Below, in pieces: positions 10,150-19,692 of a DNA stretch of 24,604 nt (position 1 is the stretch's first letter; each line of letters opens with the position of its first letter). The DNA is taken from positions 1 through 24,604 of the forward strand of contig JAAMPI010000841.1 of the NCBI GenBank assembly GCA_013054445.1. The letters run 5' to 3'. The notes under the pieces are model-generated. The model saw only the letters and a list, made by a program, of their open reading frames with translations. It was not told the DNA's origin and did not search any database. The position numbers and the translations under genes are program-made. This DNA is from Cudoniella acicularis (lineage: Eukaryota > Ascomycota > Leotiomycetes > Helotiales > Helotiaceae).

Positions 10150-11408
10150 ATGAAGCTTAATTCAATTCTTGTCTTTTGTTGCCAAGCTGCTATTGCTAGT
10201 GCCCTTCCTACAAGTCACCAAGAGCCTTCGTTCAACTGGGAGGAGATTAATTTTTTGTATATGAAATTGCCCTGCTGTACTTGAAGAGGGGAGCAACTGA
10301 TTTGCCACAGTCTAGCATTTGGAGACAGCTATACCTTTGTGCACGGAACAGCCGGGCTAGAAAACTACTCCTTCATTGGAGACAACTTCGACTTTTCATT
10401 CACGCCACAGCAACTTCTCACCAATGAGATCGTGCAAGATCAGGTAGGATTTGAATTCTAAGAATATCTTCAAAACCAAAGCTAATCGTGTGACCTTCTA
10501 GTTGGGTACATCAGCTGGCGGACCGAACTGGGTTGAGTACTTGACAGGCTGCTTCTCAGGACTGCCTTCAAAATGCAAGAAACAACTCTGGGATTTTGCC
10601 TTCGCTGGTTCTGATGTCTCCACAATATTGTAAATGCGCCACTTATATTTGTCAAGTGAAGAACTAACCCTTTCTTGCAGCACACCCCTCCATCATAACT
10701 ACACTGTATCATTCGTCAATCAAATTTTACAATGGAATCTCTATGCCCGTCCAGTCATCCCCGTCGACACGACCAAAGCTCTCGTTGCGGTTTTCATCGG
10801 CATAAACGATATCAGCGACTCGGAAAAATACACATTCCCTCGAAATAACGCTACTGATTTTGCTTCTTTCTACCAGGAAATAATCGAGACCGAGTTCGAA
10901 GCTTTAGAAACTGTGTATAATGCGGGATATCGAAATTATCTCTTCATGAACTTGCCACCTCTGGACAGAACGGTACTTCTCCCCCCTCCCATCTTATCCA
11001 AGTTATACACACAACCTTTACTAAAACAAAAAACCACCCCCACAGCCAGCAAACGTCCTCCCCAACGCCACAATTCTCCCCTCCCACAGCATGCTGCAAA
11101 CCTACAACAATCTCCTCTCCACCGCCTCAAACACCTTCGCCTCCACCCACCCGGGCACAAAAACCATGCTCTTCGACACCTATTCCTACCTCTCCGCCAT
11201 CCTCGACGACCCTTCAAAATACGGAATTAAAAACACGACTGGTTACTGCCCGAATTATGATGCACCTGATATAGATACGGATTGGGCGAAGTATGGATGC
11301 GAGCCGATTCAGGATTATTTTTGGTATAATAGTGGCCATATTACGTGGAAGGTGCATGAGTTGATGGCCGGGGAGGTGGGGAGGTTTTTGGAGGGGGAGG
11401 GGTGTTAG
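10150..11408 (+). CDS. Secreted GDSL (SGNH) esterase, CE16-like acetylesterase (5 exons)
   Basis: Exons 10150-10256, 10311-10443, 10502-10629, 10681-10972 and 11046-11408 give 1023 nt, 340 aa, with every junction in phase. A signal peptide is evident (residues 1-19, 'MKLNSILVFCCQAAIASAL'). SGNH blocks in order: 'AFGDSYTF' with nucleophile Ser42; 'GGPNW' (86-90); 'GIND' (163-166, Gly163 and Asn165 for the oxyanion hole); and the C-terminal 'NSGHITWKVH' with candidate His318. Three residues before that His is Asn315, where many SGNH enzymes have Asp. Fungal CE16 enzymes remove acetyl groups from plant cell-wall oligosaccharides outside the cell; this substrate is inferred from the family only. 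Potential N-glycosylation sites include 'NYS', 'NYT', 'NAT' and 'NTT'. The gene is divergent from the Na+-ATPase across a 1.1-kb shared intergenic region. Confidence 0.88.
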
Positions 11409-12080
11409 GTTGGTAGGTGGGTAGGGAAGGAAGCTAGAATGGAAATAAGTAGATTTTCAAATCAGCTTTTCGCTGTCTGTTTCTCGGAAGTAATTCTGTT
11501 TAGATCTTTTAGAGGGGAAATAGGTAGTGTGGGCCCTAGTTACAACCAGTCTAACGCAGCGACCCAAAGTGTAGGTACCTACTTTTCTTGTACTCAGCCC
11601 GGCTTTTTCTAAGATGGGCTCGCTTAAGAACCCCCTTTCACTCAAGTAAAGCGCCGCAGAAATGAGTAAGGCGGACTTCACTTCCAACACGCTGCAACAC
11701 TATCCTTCTGAACAGAGAATTATCTCAATTATTTCAGTAAGTCAATGGCACTATATCGAAATAACTTATACTGTTTAAGAGAGTATTAACTTTACATTGT
11801 AGAATATCTGTAGTATTCAGCTTCGCAAAACCGCGAAACACTTAAAAACAGAGAAATAATCACCAACTAAAAAGAGTACACAAGTACATAGAAGCTATGA
11901 GAGAATAGAAGCCTTTTCATTCTCTTGTTTATAAGAGTTTGTTAAATTAAAAAGGTGTTTACCTTTTCAAGTGTTCCGAGTAACTTTGTCGCATAGATTA
12001 ATAAGCGAAAATATTTGCGAAGTATAGTATTTCTAATCGCCTGTAAATAGGAAAAATTTGCTGGAGGAGAGTCAATCACG
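11409..12080. other. AT-rich intergenic DNA
   Basis: This stretch holds the 3' flank of the esterase gene, followed by AT-rich sequence with stops in all frames. No gene, tRNA or transposon coding relic was recognised. Confidence 0.5.
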
Positions 12081-12082
12081 TG

Positions 12083-12177
12083 AGAGACACTCACGCGGGG
12101 AGAGTTACTTATATAGGAAGAGAAAATCACCCAACCTGAAGGCCAAAGATGTTTCGGAAAGACGTGTGAGTGTCTCT
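12083..12177. repeat. 12-bp inverted repeat
   Basis: AGAGACACTCAC at 12083-12094 is the exact reverse complement of GTGAGTGTCTCT at 12166-12177, with a 71-bp spacer. The right arm is also the first copy of the 18-bp repeat family that follows. The arrangement could be an inverted extra repeat copy, not a transposon end. Confidence 0.5.
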
Positions 12178-12418
12178 GATACTATGGGTATCTCTGTATT
12201 GTGAGCATCTCTGGTACTGTGAGTTTTTCTCGTAGTGTGAGGCTTTTTTCCTGATTCCTAGTATTAAATTCGGAAAAATATGTGAGTATCTCTCCTACTG
12301 TGAGTGTCTCCGGTACTGTGAGTTTTTCTCGCAGTGTGAGGATTTTTTCCTGATTCCTGGTATAAAATTCGGAAAAATGCATGAGTACCTCTCTTACTGT
12401 GAGTGACTCATCTACGAA
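12166..12418. repeat. Nested tandem repeat: 18-bp units within a 99-bp higher-order unit
   Basis: Short units of about 18 bp (GTGAGTGTCTCTGATACT, GTGAGCATCTCTGGTACT, GTGAGTTTTTCTCGTAGT and others) are arranged in a larger period. GTGAGTTTTTCTCG starts at 12219 and again at 12318, and ATTCGGAAAAAT at 12268 and again at 12367, so the higher-order period is 99 bp, with a diverged partial unit at each side. Both periods are multiples of three. Minus-strand frame 12430-12182 stays open across the array. Confidence 0.85.
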
Positions 12419-12430
12419 AAAGAACTGCAT
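12182..12430 (-). CDS. Hypothetical repeat-encoded ORF, 82 aa
   Basis: An ATG at 12430 opens an 82-codon frame that ends at TAG 12182-12184. It is built almost wholly from the repeat array. The 18-bp units translate to six-residue units such as 'SLTVRE', 'KLTVPE' and 'TLTVGE', and the 99-bp unit to a 33-residue repeat containing 'FSEFNTRNQEKSLTLREKL'. I do not recognise a family. It may be a remnant of a longer repeat protein, or an accident of repeat periods divisible by three with no stop codon in one frame. No promoter, intron or neighbouring coding exon supports expression. Confidence 0.2.
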   Translation of the reverse strand: MQFFFVDESLTVREVLMHFSEFYTRNQEKILTLREKLTVPETLTVGEILTYFSEFNTRNQEKSLTLREKLTVPEMLTIQRYP

Positions 12431-13448
12431 TTAATTCTTTTGTCAAGGTAACACCTCATGATCCTAAATCTTTTAACGATAATCAAACACTTGTTGATAG
12501 TCCTTTAGGATCAGTACCACTCTTACTTTACCAACTGCAGCGCTTTTCAAAACCCAATATACACAATCATTGCGACACAAACAGTTGAGACGGGAGGCAA
12601 CGAACGGGTATCAGAGAGAGAAACCTTACAGCGCTCAATATCCGGACCAGACAAAGCTAGGCTCATGAAACACCGCACAGATACGATGACCATCTTGATC
12701 TTTTGGAGAGAAACACAGTTCATGTCGTCTTTTCAAACTTCCAGGTTCTAGGACCGCGACCCTACTTGAGAGTTCATACCAAGGACTGCCACAACTGGCC
12801 AGATTTCCAGATTTCCAGATTTCCTCTTTCCTATTCAATAGGTGCGAACCACTCAAATGGCATACTTCATCTTCACTACTGCAACACCCATTTTGATTCC
12901 TTTCAGCAGAAAAAGGGATTTCTCAACAGAATACCTAATGACCCAAAATGCCAGAATGAAATTGGTGGTGCTCAAAAGCGAACATAGTTGGAACCGAGGA
13001 GTGCTTTGTCGCGACGTCACTTGTACCAAAGATTGGTTTAAATGGCGTTCTCCTGATTGGACACCCAGTACCTCATCCTAAATCGACGCGGGACCCATTC
13101 CCACTATTGGAATAAATATCGAATTCTATACTTTTAGCCTTCCCATCGGCACCGGGAAACCAAAACCTAAGTAGTTAGTTGGAGAATTCTCTCGAAATAT
13201 TTTAAAATAATAAAATAACGAATAAATATTTTGTTAAAAAAGATGAATAGATAGAATGCGTATTTTGGAATTTAGACACGTGAATCATTTTAGGCCAAGG
13301 TAGTTAGAAGTTGCTTATCTTTTAAAGTGTTCTCGGTGGAATAGTGCGGCTGTCTAGGCGCGAGAAAGGAAATTTGTTGAAGGAGAGATCTCTATAGGAA
13401 AAGAGGCGTTACAGAAGCAGAGCAACCTATATCGCTTGTTGCTAAAAA
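12431..13448. other. Intergenic DNA, no gene recognised
   Basis: Open frames here are short and lack recognisable domains. AGATTTCC is repeated three times in tandem at 12801-12824. The part from about 13190 to 13250 is extremely AT-rich. No repeat termini were found. Confidence 0.45.
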
Positions 13449-13574
13449 TGTATCCTCGTTGACTTTAAAATTTACAATTACAAACAACTCCCTCTTATCT
13501 TCAAAATTACTTTCCTCCTGTGAATCTCTCTCTTATCCCCGTCTTATACATATTTCTCTTGACTTTCTCAACCC

Positions 13575-13586
13575 TATATAAATATA
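13575..13586 (+). promoter_or_regulatory. TATA box candidate for an orphan plus-strand transcript
   Basis: TATATAAATATA at 13575-13586, with a second TATAAA at 13605-13610, is followed by a strongly pyrimidine-rich then A/C-rich plus-strand stretch. This is the usual look of a fungal core promoter and mRNA leader. Confidence 0.4.
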
Positions 13587-13969
13587 CCTCTGCTTCTTTC
13601 TTACTATAAATCTCTTTTCTCTGAATCACTTGTCCCTCTTTCAAGTCACTCTCCCCAGTCTACATATAATCAAGACTTCATATATAATTAAGCCTCGCCT
13701 TAGACAGACAATTCAACCCAACTATCTACCTAGCTACCTCTCCAATTATTCCCTAAACCCATCCCTTGCCCTTCCCCCATTCCTCCCTATTTCCACACCA
13801 AAACCACCCCTTCCCTCATCACTTCACTCAGTTCACTCACATCAAAATCGCAAAAATAAACCTGACAACTCCAACCCCCTGGAAACCAATTCCACAACCA
13901 AAAAAAAAACCCCCCAAAGATCCCAACTCATAAATTCCATCAAAATCACGCATACTTACTGCGTTAAAT

Positions 13970-14056
13970 ATGGCAATTTCGAGGCGGGAGCGAGGGAAAG
14001 CCCCAGAATCAAACACCTCACTCCCAAAAGGCTTTATTTGGATTTTTCCTAGCTAA
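13970..14056 (+). CDS. Candidate 28-aa micro-ORF after a long ATG-free leader
   Basis: This is the first ATG on the plus strand after 13448, so the presumed leader from the TATA element (13575) onward contains no upstream start codon. The frame encodes 28 residues beginning 'MAISRRERGKAPESN' and ending 'FIWIFPS', closed by TAA at 14054-14056. No GT dinucleotide occurs within the frame, so it cannot be extended by a GT-AG intron that starts inside it. Downstream sequence to 14423 contains no other plus-strand ORF of note. The peptide is basic at its start and hydrophobic at its end. It matches nothing I know. The transcript could equally be noncoding. Confidence 0.25.
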   Translation: MAISRRERGKAPESNTSLPKGFIWIFPS

Positions 14057-14423
14057 AATACTTTATTTATTTGTTTTTAACATTATAAATAGCTGAAGAT
14101 CAAGCTGTGTAGGCTTCTCTGGAATTACACATGCCTATCGTGTTGAAATTCGAAGTCTGAGAGCCGTAGTGGGGGCGGGGTAGCAATAAGCGAGGGGGGA
14201 AAGGGGTTGAAATAATTCAACGAAATGAAAACGAAATTTAAAGGTTAATATTTCATTCACTACTTATGTACCATCCTGTCTCCTTCTATGCGGGAGGAAG
14301 ATATTGCGACGATAAACATACGGAGTAATGTCATCACCAGTTCCCCGTAAGGGCGAGTTATGAAACCCCAACGACCGCTATCTATATTCTAAAATGCTTC
14401 ATTTCGTTTCATATCATCTCAAC
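14057..14423. other. Intergenic, 3' flank of glutamate-cysteine ligase
   Basis: AT-rich sequence that should contain the 3' untranslated region of the minus-strand ligase gene. If the orphan plus-strand transcript exists, its end lies here too. TTTATTTATTTG at about 14063 is a possible 3'-processing context. No gene is seen. Confidence 0.45.
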
Positions 14424-16779
14424 TTACTTCGACCCCCCACAAGGCTCAACAACCGGTCCCAGAAATCTCTCCACGTTCTTCACGTTTTTCCTTCCCGGAC
14501 CATCAATATCAATGACCGCACCAATTAAATCATGATTGATCTTCTCTCCCACAACACTATCACCCTTGTAATCCCCATGCCCCTGCACGAAACTCCGAAT
14601 CCACTTCGCGGCTGTCCATAAAGAACCATTAGCTCGTTTTCGAATCAGATCCAGATATGCCGTTAGCTCGCAGCGTGTTTCCACATCGACGTTCATGCTG
14701 TCTAAATAACTCTCCACCAGGGGTATCAGGCCAGGAAAGTCGTTGGTAGAGTCTCCCTTGCTGCCGTTCATAATTTCATCGATGCTCATCGGAGCGTATT
14801 CGTCTTCAACAGGTCCACTAGGGGTAGGTGGTCTGCTAATGGTAGCGGGAGTCGTCGTACCTGAAGCACTTTGGACACCACTGGCTGAATGTGGTCGAGG
14901 GTATCGGGTTGGGAATGGGTTTTTTCTGAAATAAAATTTGTCTTCCAAAACGGCATCCCGCTTATGAGCTGTCTGCATATTTTCATCTGTCTTGGTAATT
15001 GGGATGTAAAAGTTCAAATCAAAACTTAAGATTACTCGAGTAATCAAGACGATAAAGACCGAGAAAGCAGCATTTTCAAAGTCAGTGACTTGAATCTCCA
15101 TAGGTCGAAACTCCACTCGCCAACCGATATCGCTGCCAGTTGGTGGTGGTTTGAAACGAATATGTTGCCAGTTGGTCGACTGAAGGTTTTCAAAGTGATC
15201 GGCTTTGCTGAGATCCAATTCGTTCAAGTCTTCCGCGAAGATTACAATAGGATCCCGAATGAAAAGATGTGCAAAATGCGTGGCGAGGAGGGAATCCATT
15301 CCACCATCCATCAGCTGCTGTTTCATATCTGGATCAATAATGAGATTCGGATCAAGATACTCCTTCCGTAATCGAGGATCTTCGGAGATATAGGTAGAAT
15401 TCGGGGCGTATCGTGATTTGAGAATTCGCCAGCGATCATGTTTCAGTGGCTATTGAATCAGTACTGCAAGCGCGACGTGAGAGAGCACATAGTCTTACCT
15501 TTTCTCCGAGCTCTTCAGGGGTCCGGTCATCAACTGCGGCACTTATTTGATTCCACCGGACATCAGTGTCTGCCAGGAATCCCTTGTAAATTGGAGTTCC
15601 TGCTGTCAAAGCGAGAAGAATTGGACCTAATGGGCTCAATTGGTCATACATTTTTCGACCCTCAGTAATGTTCTTGGCTTGAAAAGTGATCTGCAAACAA
15701 CAACTTCCCATACCAAAAGCCATGGCATCCATATGAATGAAGTTATCCGGTGCTGCTCCTTGCCGGACATCGTCATCCTCTGGCCATTTGTGTAAATCGT
15801 AATTGACAGTCGGGTCTTTCCATGGCCAAGTTGTATTTTTATCCTTGAAAATTGGAACATTAACCTGAACCTTTCGACCCCGACGCGATCTGATATTAGC
15901 TGCAAGAGTAGGAAATCGGATATGAGGATTTGCAATTTCATCAGGGACAAATTGTGAACGAAGCTTTTCTCCGGAGGGTGGATAATATGGTGAAGTGAAA
16001 GTGCCTGGGCTTCCCAGACGCGGATAAGTGGTTAAGGTTATAGGATACTCCTCGGGTTGCATATGCTCCTTGGCGATCTTGCGCCTGTATTTTGTCAAAA
16101 AAGGAGGACAGTTGACGAGGAAAAGCCTAACCTCAACTTCATATTTGGCTCAACATCGAGTAGATCTCTAAAACCAATACCCCAAGGCTTTCCTGGTGTA
16201 GCCTCTAACATAAAACGGCCAAATTCTGGGTGGAAGATTGGAAGAGCAGTTTCCCTACGCGAGTCAGTCGAGCCAATGCACTGAAACGGCAGCACATACG
16301 CAACCTCCTGTAAATCAGGAACGCATCCACCATGACCACAAAGTTTTTCATCTTGTGCGAGAGCGTGCAAAATATCTGCTTGTCGCAGTGACAAAGTGAC
16401 TTCTGGATCATCCTTCTTATAGGTAACAACTAGATATTCAACCTGAAGAGCTTTAGTGGGTGACCTTATCCAGGACAGAAAATACACTGACCTCATCACC
16501 CCAAAGCAAAGCGTCCTTCTCCTTGCCTTTTGCCCTGTTCCAGATAGCAAGAAGTTGCTGTAGAAGCCCCACTCATCAGCAACAATTCTGAACGACCAAT
16601 CGTTTCCCCTTATGCTGATCGTACCTGTATGCCCCATTGCCGGACCTGATTCGCTTTGCATTTTGCTTCGGGCCATTCGAGTGGTGTTCCCAGAGCTCTA
16701 TTTATACTTGTAATCAGCCTCTATTCATGGCATACCATTTACCAAATCGGGCAACTATGTGTACTCACAAGAGACCCAT
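14424..16779 (-). CDS. GCS1: Glutamate-cysteine ligase (gamma-glutamylcysteine synthetase), catalytic subunit
   Basis: Catalyses the ATP-dependent joining of glutamate and cysteine, the first and limiting step of glutathione synthesis, in the cytosol. Exons on the minus strand: 16779-16769, 16697-16625, 16557-16492, 16442-16132, 16084-15499 and 15449-14424. They give 2073 nt, 690 aa, all in phase, near the usual fungal length. The first exon is only 11 nt; joining it gives the family start 'MGLLALGTPLEWPEAK'. Other eukaryotic GCS signatures: 'QLLAIWNRAKGKEKDALLWG', 'GDEVEYLVV', 'MGSCCLQITFQ' (279-289, with the Cys pair), 'DDRTPEELGEKPLKHDRWR' and 'WRVEFRPMEIQ' (459-469). Introns are 47-71 nt with CTGAT/CTAA-type branch sites. 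A Pro/Ser/Thr-rich insertion ('SASGTTTPATISRPPTPSG') precedes the conserved C-terminal helices. Residues 17-25 ('CKANQVRQW') replace the more usual helix but keep the frame. Regulation by an AP-1-like stress factor is known in yeast; I found no clear site. Confidence 0.95.
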
Positions 16780-17754
16780 TTTGTATACGAATGTTGGATC
16801 CACGCGCTTATGCCTCCAATCCCCTTCTCAAACTCTGGAACTCGGCAGGTAGGCTGTTGTTTGATTCGCGGGCGCGCGTGTATGGTCCGATGGCGTCTTG
16901 CGAAGGCAATGTTGCACAACTCTTGTCGGCGTTGTATTGTCACTTTCTCCTCTAGTCGCGGGCAAGTAATGTCGTACACGGCGGGAATGAGGCCAGAGAG
17001 ACCACTAAAAACCAGCTTCCTACTCCTACCTTTTCTATTTCGTCGCCCTCTGCCAGTTTCCACTTTGGGCTAAAAATTGCAGAACCCCCACTCTCTTTTC
17101 GCGTTCGCGATCAACTCGCCATAGCCGCTTCTGCTCTGCTGCCACTGGATACGAAGCGTCGTCAAGCACGCAATATGCGTGGTTGGTGATGGGCCGGCGG
17201 GCGCGGATGTTGACCCCGCAATCGTGGCTACAGGCAGCGTGCTTAAAGAAGCAATCTTGAAGACTTTGACACGGCGACGACTTCGACTTCGATGTCTGCG
17301 AGCTTTGAAGCTGTTTTCTGGTCTAGAGATTTTCGGCGACGGTAAGTGGGGTGCAACTTTTTTTTTTTTCGATGCTTACAAATAGCATGTTTGGCAGGCG
17401 GGCAGGTTATCGGCGCATCATAGCAAGGGCGAGCGGAGTGGAGGAGTGGAGGAGGAAAGGAGGGGTGAGCGACCAGGGGCAGCGGGATGCACGTGCCAGC
17501 GGAAAAGACCCGGATCATCAGGGCCCTGACTGAGAAACAAACATCACTACCACGACTACACCTTCGATTCGTAAATATCTCTGCTATATCGTGTTCTGAT
17601 CTTTCCTGATTGTTCACTGATCATGTGCTGAGGTTGAGGCTATAGGTAGAGCTCCAAAACTGCTGTACAACCTGGAATTACCAAGCCCTTACATAACGCA
17701 TCTTATCAGGCCTCTCTTTTTACCCCTCTTCGCTCTTGGCTTCTGTTTTCGTCC
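16780..17754. promoter_or_regulatory. Upstream region of glutamate-cysteine ligase
   Basis: This region contains the ligase promoter on the minus strand. It includes a GC-rich segment (about 17180-17230) and a T11 run near 17360. Open frames are short, without family resemblance. No TTACTAA-type AP-1 site is evident. Confidence 0.45.
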
Positions 17755-19586
17755 TTGTTTCCTTGTGTAAACCTCCTCTGGCCCCCAACCACCAAAAATC
17801 AAACGCTCACCATCATCGCGGATGCCCTCATGTCGTCCTACCTAAGGACCTTCACTAAACAACACACATCCCCTCACCCAACCACGCCTCTCACCAGCTC
17901 GGCCGCTCGCAGCTCTACAGCACCACCCATCGACCTCGCTGATGCGATCCGATCATGCATACCTGTTTGTCCCATTCCAACCTCGCGTTTCGCCGCAGCT
18001 GCACCTCGACCTGCTTTTCCAGCTAACCCTTATCCGCCTCTTCGAAACCCCTTTGGTCCCTTGGACCCCTCGTGTCCTGCCTCCTGCAGCGAGAATCCTC
18101 GCTGGGAATCAGGAAACGCACAGCGCTGCAAACGCCCGGTACATCCACAGATACAGCACGCATGTGCTGGGAAAACGCTCCAAGTATGTACAATACCTGT
18201 CGTGTCTCCGTGTCTCCGATCTGTTCATGCATGAAATGCTCGCAACGAATCCCTTCTCTTTGCATTATTGTCTGTCATTGTTTGTCATCAACCCGCTGTC
18301 CTCGTGTCAAAAACAACATACTTCCTTACCCTCGAATATATTCAATGCTACGTTTCCATTTCACACTGAACACGACAGGTCATTCCAGCCAGGTCAAGGA
18401 CCCAGCCAAGATACAATCACTCACTGCTTGCTCATCCGATCCGCAGAGTGATCTTCCCCCATTCCACTTCCCCCTCATCACCCCTCTATCTCGTGCGCTC
18501 GTTACAACAGGGCCGTCCGCCTTGCCACGTACTTAAAATACACGACATCTCTGTCCTTCCCTGTTGTTCTCCATTTGCTCCTTTTTGTATGATACTGTAC
18601 TCGCACATGACACATGTATCAGGTACCACAAAAATACGACCTCTCTTGCAATTTCCTTCCGAAGAACCCCGAGGGCACAGAACGACACAAACACAATGGG
18701 CACCAGTACGACGACCCTTCGAACAGATAGGTAGGAAGGCGAGATAGGAAAAAGTGCCCCGCACAGCACATGTCAAATTCCCTTCATTCAGGAAAACACT
18801 TGTCGTTTTCGACTCGTTCGATCCAAGGAAAATCCCTCTTCGACCCAATTATCGTCAATCACGTCGTCCTGCCTTCTACCATTCAATTAACAACACAAAA
18901 AAAAGTCACCAAAATCAATACTACAAAGAACGAGACACATCACTTACTCATTCAACCCTCCCACCACCTACATCCGTACATACATCCATGCATACATACA
19001 GTACATTCTAAAACTGTACATCCAGCCCCTACATAATCAGACCACACTTGCACCAATCTACCCGTCAAATCACGTATCTGCACTTCCACCTACCTACATA
19101 CACCAAAACCGTCATCCTCACCTCACATCACCTTCCCGCAAAACACAACACAAACACAACACAACGCACGCATAATATCAACAAAAATGACTTGCTGGCA
19201 TGCATACACTACATACCCTTTCGCACTCACCTACCCTTTCCCTTACCCCTTCCCTCCCCTACCCACAGACAAACAGACATACGTCCACGCCCACGCCTTC
19301 CCGCAACGCAATGCAATGCACCAAGTTCCCGGAACCCCTACCCCTACCCTTCCTCTCCCTCGCCACGTGAGCTCCATTCCGCTATTGCCTGCAGTCGCCG
19401 AATATTTCACAAAAAGAAAAAAAAAAAGTGTGGTTGCAACTTGCACTCCCAGACTCGTACAAGATCTACCACCCCCTTCCCTGTAGATAGATAGAGTGTT
19501 GTCCGTTCATCTCGTGTGACCTTGCTTGATTGTAACTGGAAAGTCGAAACCCCCTTGCCTCCCTTCCTCGCGATTCGGCCTCTGCT
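17755..19586. other. Pyrimidine-rich, low-G plus-strand region; no convincing gene
   Basis: About 1.8 kb in which the plus strand is unusually rich in C, T and A and poor in G, as in fungal 5' leaders, but with no recognisable protein. ATG at 17830 opens a 134-codon Pro/Ser/Ala-rich frame to 18234, with an overlapping seven-codon ORF from 17822. A GTATGT donor-like hexamer lies within it at 18184. I list it as possible transcript leader or noncoding RNA territory, not as a gene. Confidence 0.35.
19187..19486 (+). CDS. Hypothetical small Tyr/Phe/Pro-rich ORF, 99 aa
   Basis: The ATG at 19187 sits in the favourable context 'ATCAACAAAAATGAC' after nearly 200 nt of A/C-rich, ATG-free sequence. 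The frame runs 99 codons to TAG 19484-19486. It begins 'MTCWHAYTTYPFALTYPFPY' and has a Lys-rich tract ('FTKRKKK') near the end. Composition follows the local low-complexity DNA, no domain is recognisable, and no splice signals support a longer gene. It is probably a chance ORF, though the leader-like context keeps it worth listing. Confidence 0.15.
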   Translation: MTCWHAYTTYPFALTYPFPYPFPPLPTDKQTYVHAHAFPQRNAMHQVPGTPTPTLPLPRHVSSIPLLPAVAEYFTKRKKKSVVATCTPRLVQDLPPPSL

Positions 19587-19692
19587 GGTGGGTTGAGTGG
19601 GTGGTGAATGAGCGAGCGAGTGAGTAAGTGGCAATTGGGTCAGTGGGTGAGTGAGTAAGTAGCAAGTGAGTGAGTGGGTAATAAGTGAGTGA
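19587..19692. repeat. Degenerate (GTGA/GAGT) tetranucleotide-rich tract
   Basis: Imperfect repeats of GTGAGTGAGTAAGT type run through about 105 bp, for example GAGCGAGCGAGTGAGTAAGT and AAGTGAGTGAGTGGGTAATA. Scattered similar words continue to about 19926. It looks like a decayed microsatellite. Confidence 0.7.

Noticed and set aside
13630..14052. 140-codon plus-strand open frame
   Set aside because: It lacks an ATG start, and its Pro/Ser/Thr/Asn content mirrors the pyrimidine- and A-rich DNA. A leader interpretation fits better.
17942..18451. 169-codon plus-strand frame overlapping the 17830 ORF
   Set aside because: It has the low-complexity composition of the region, no domain, and competes with equally long frames on the same strand.
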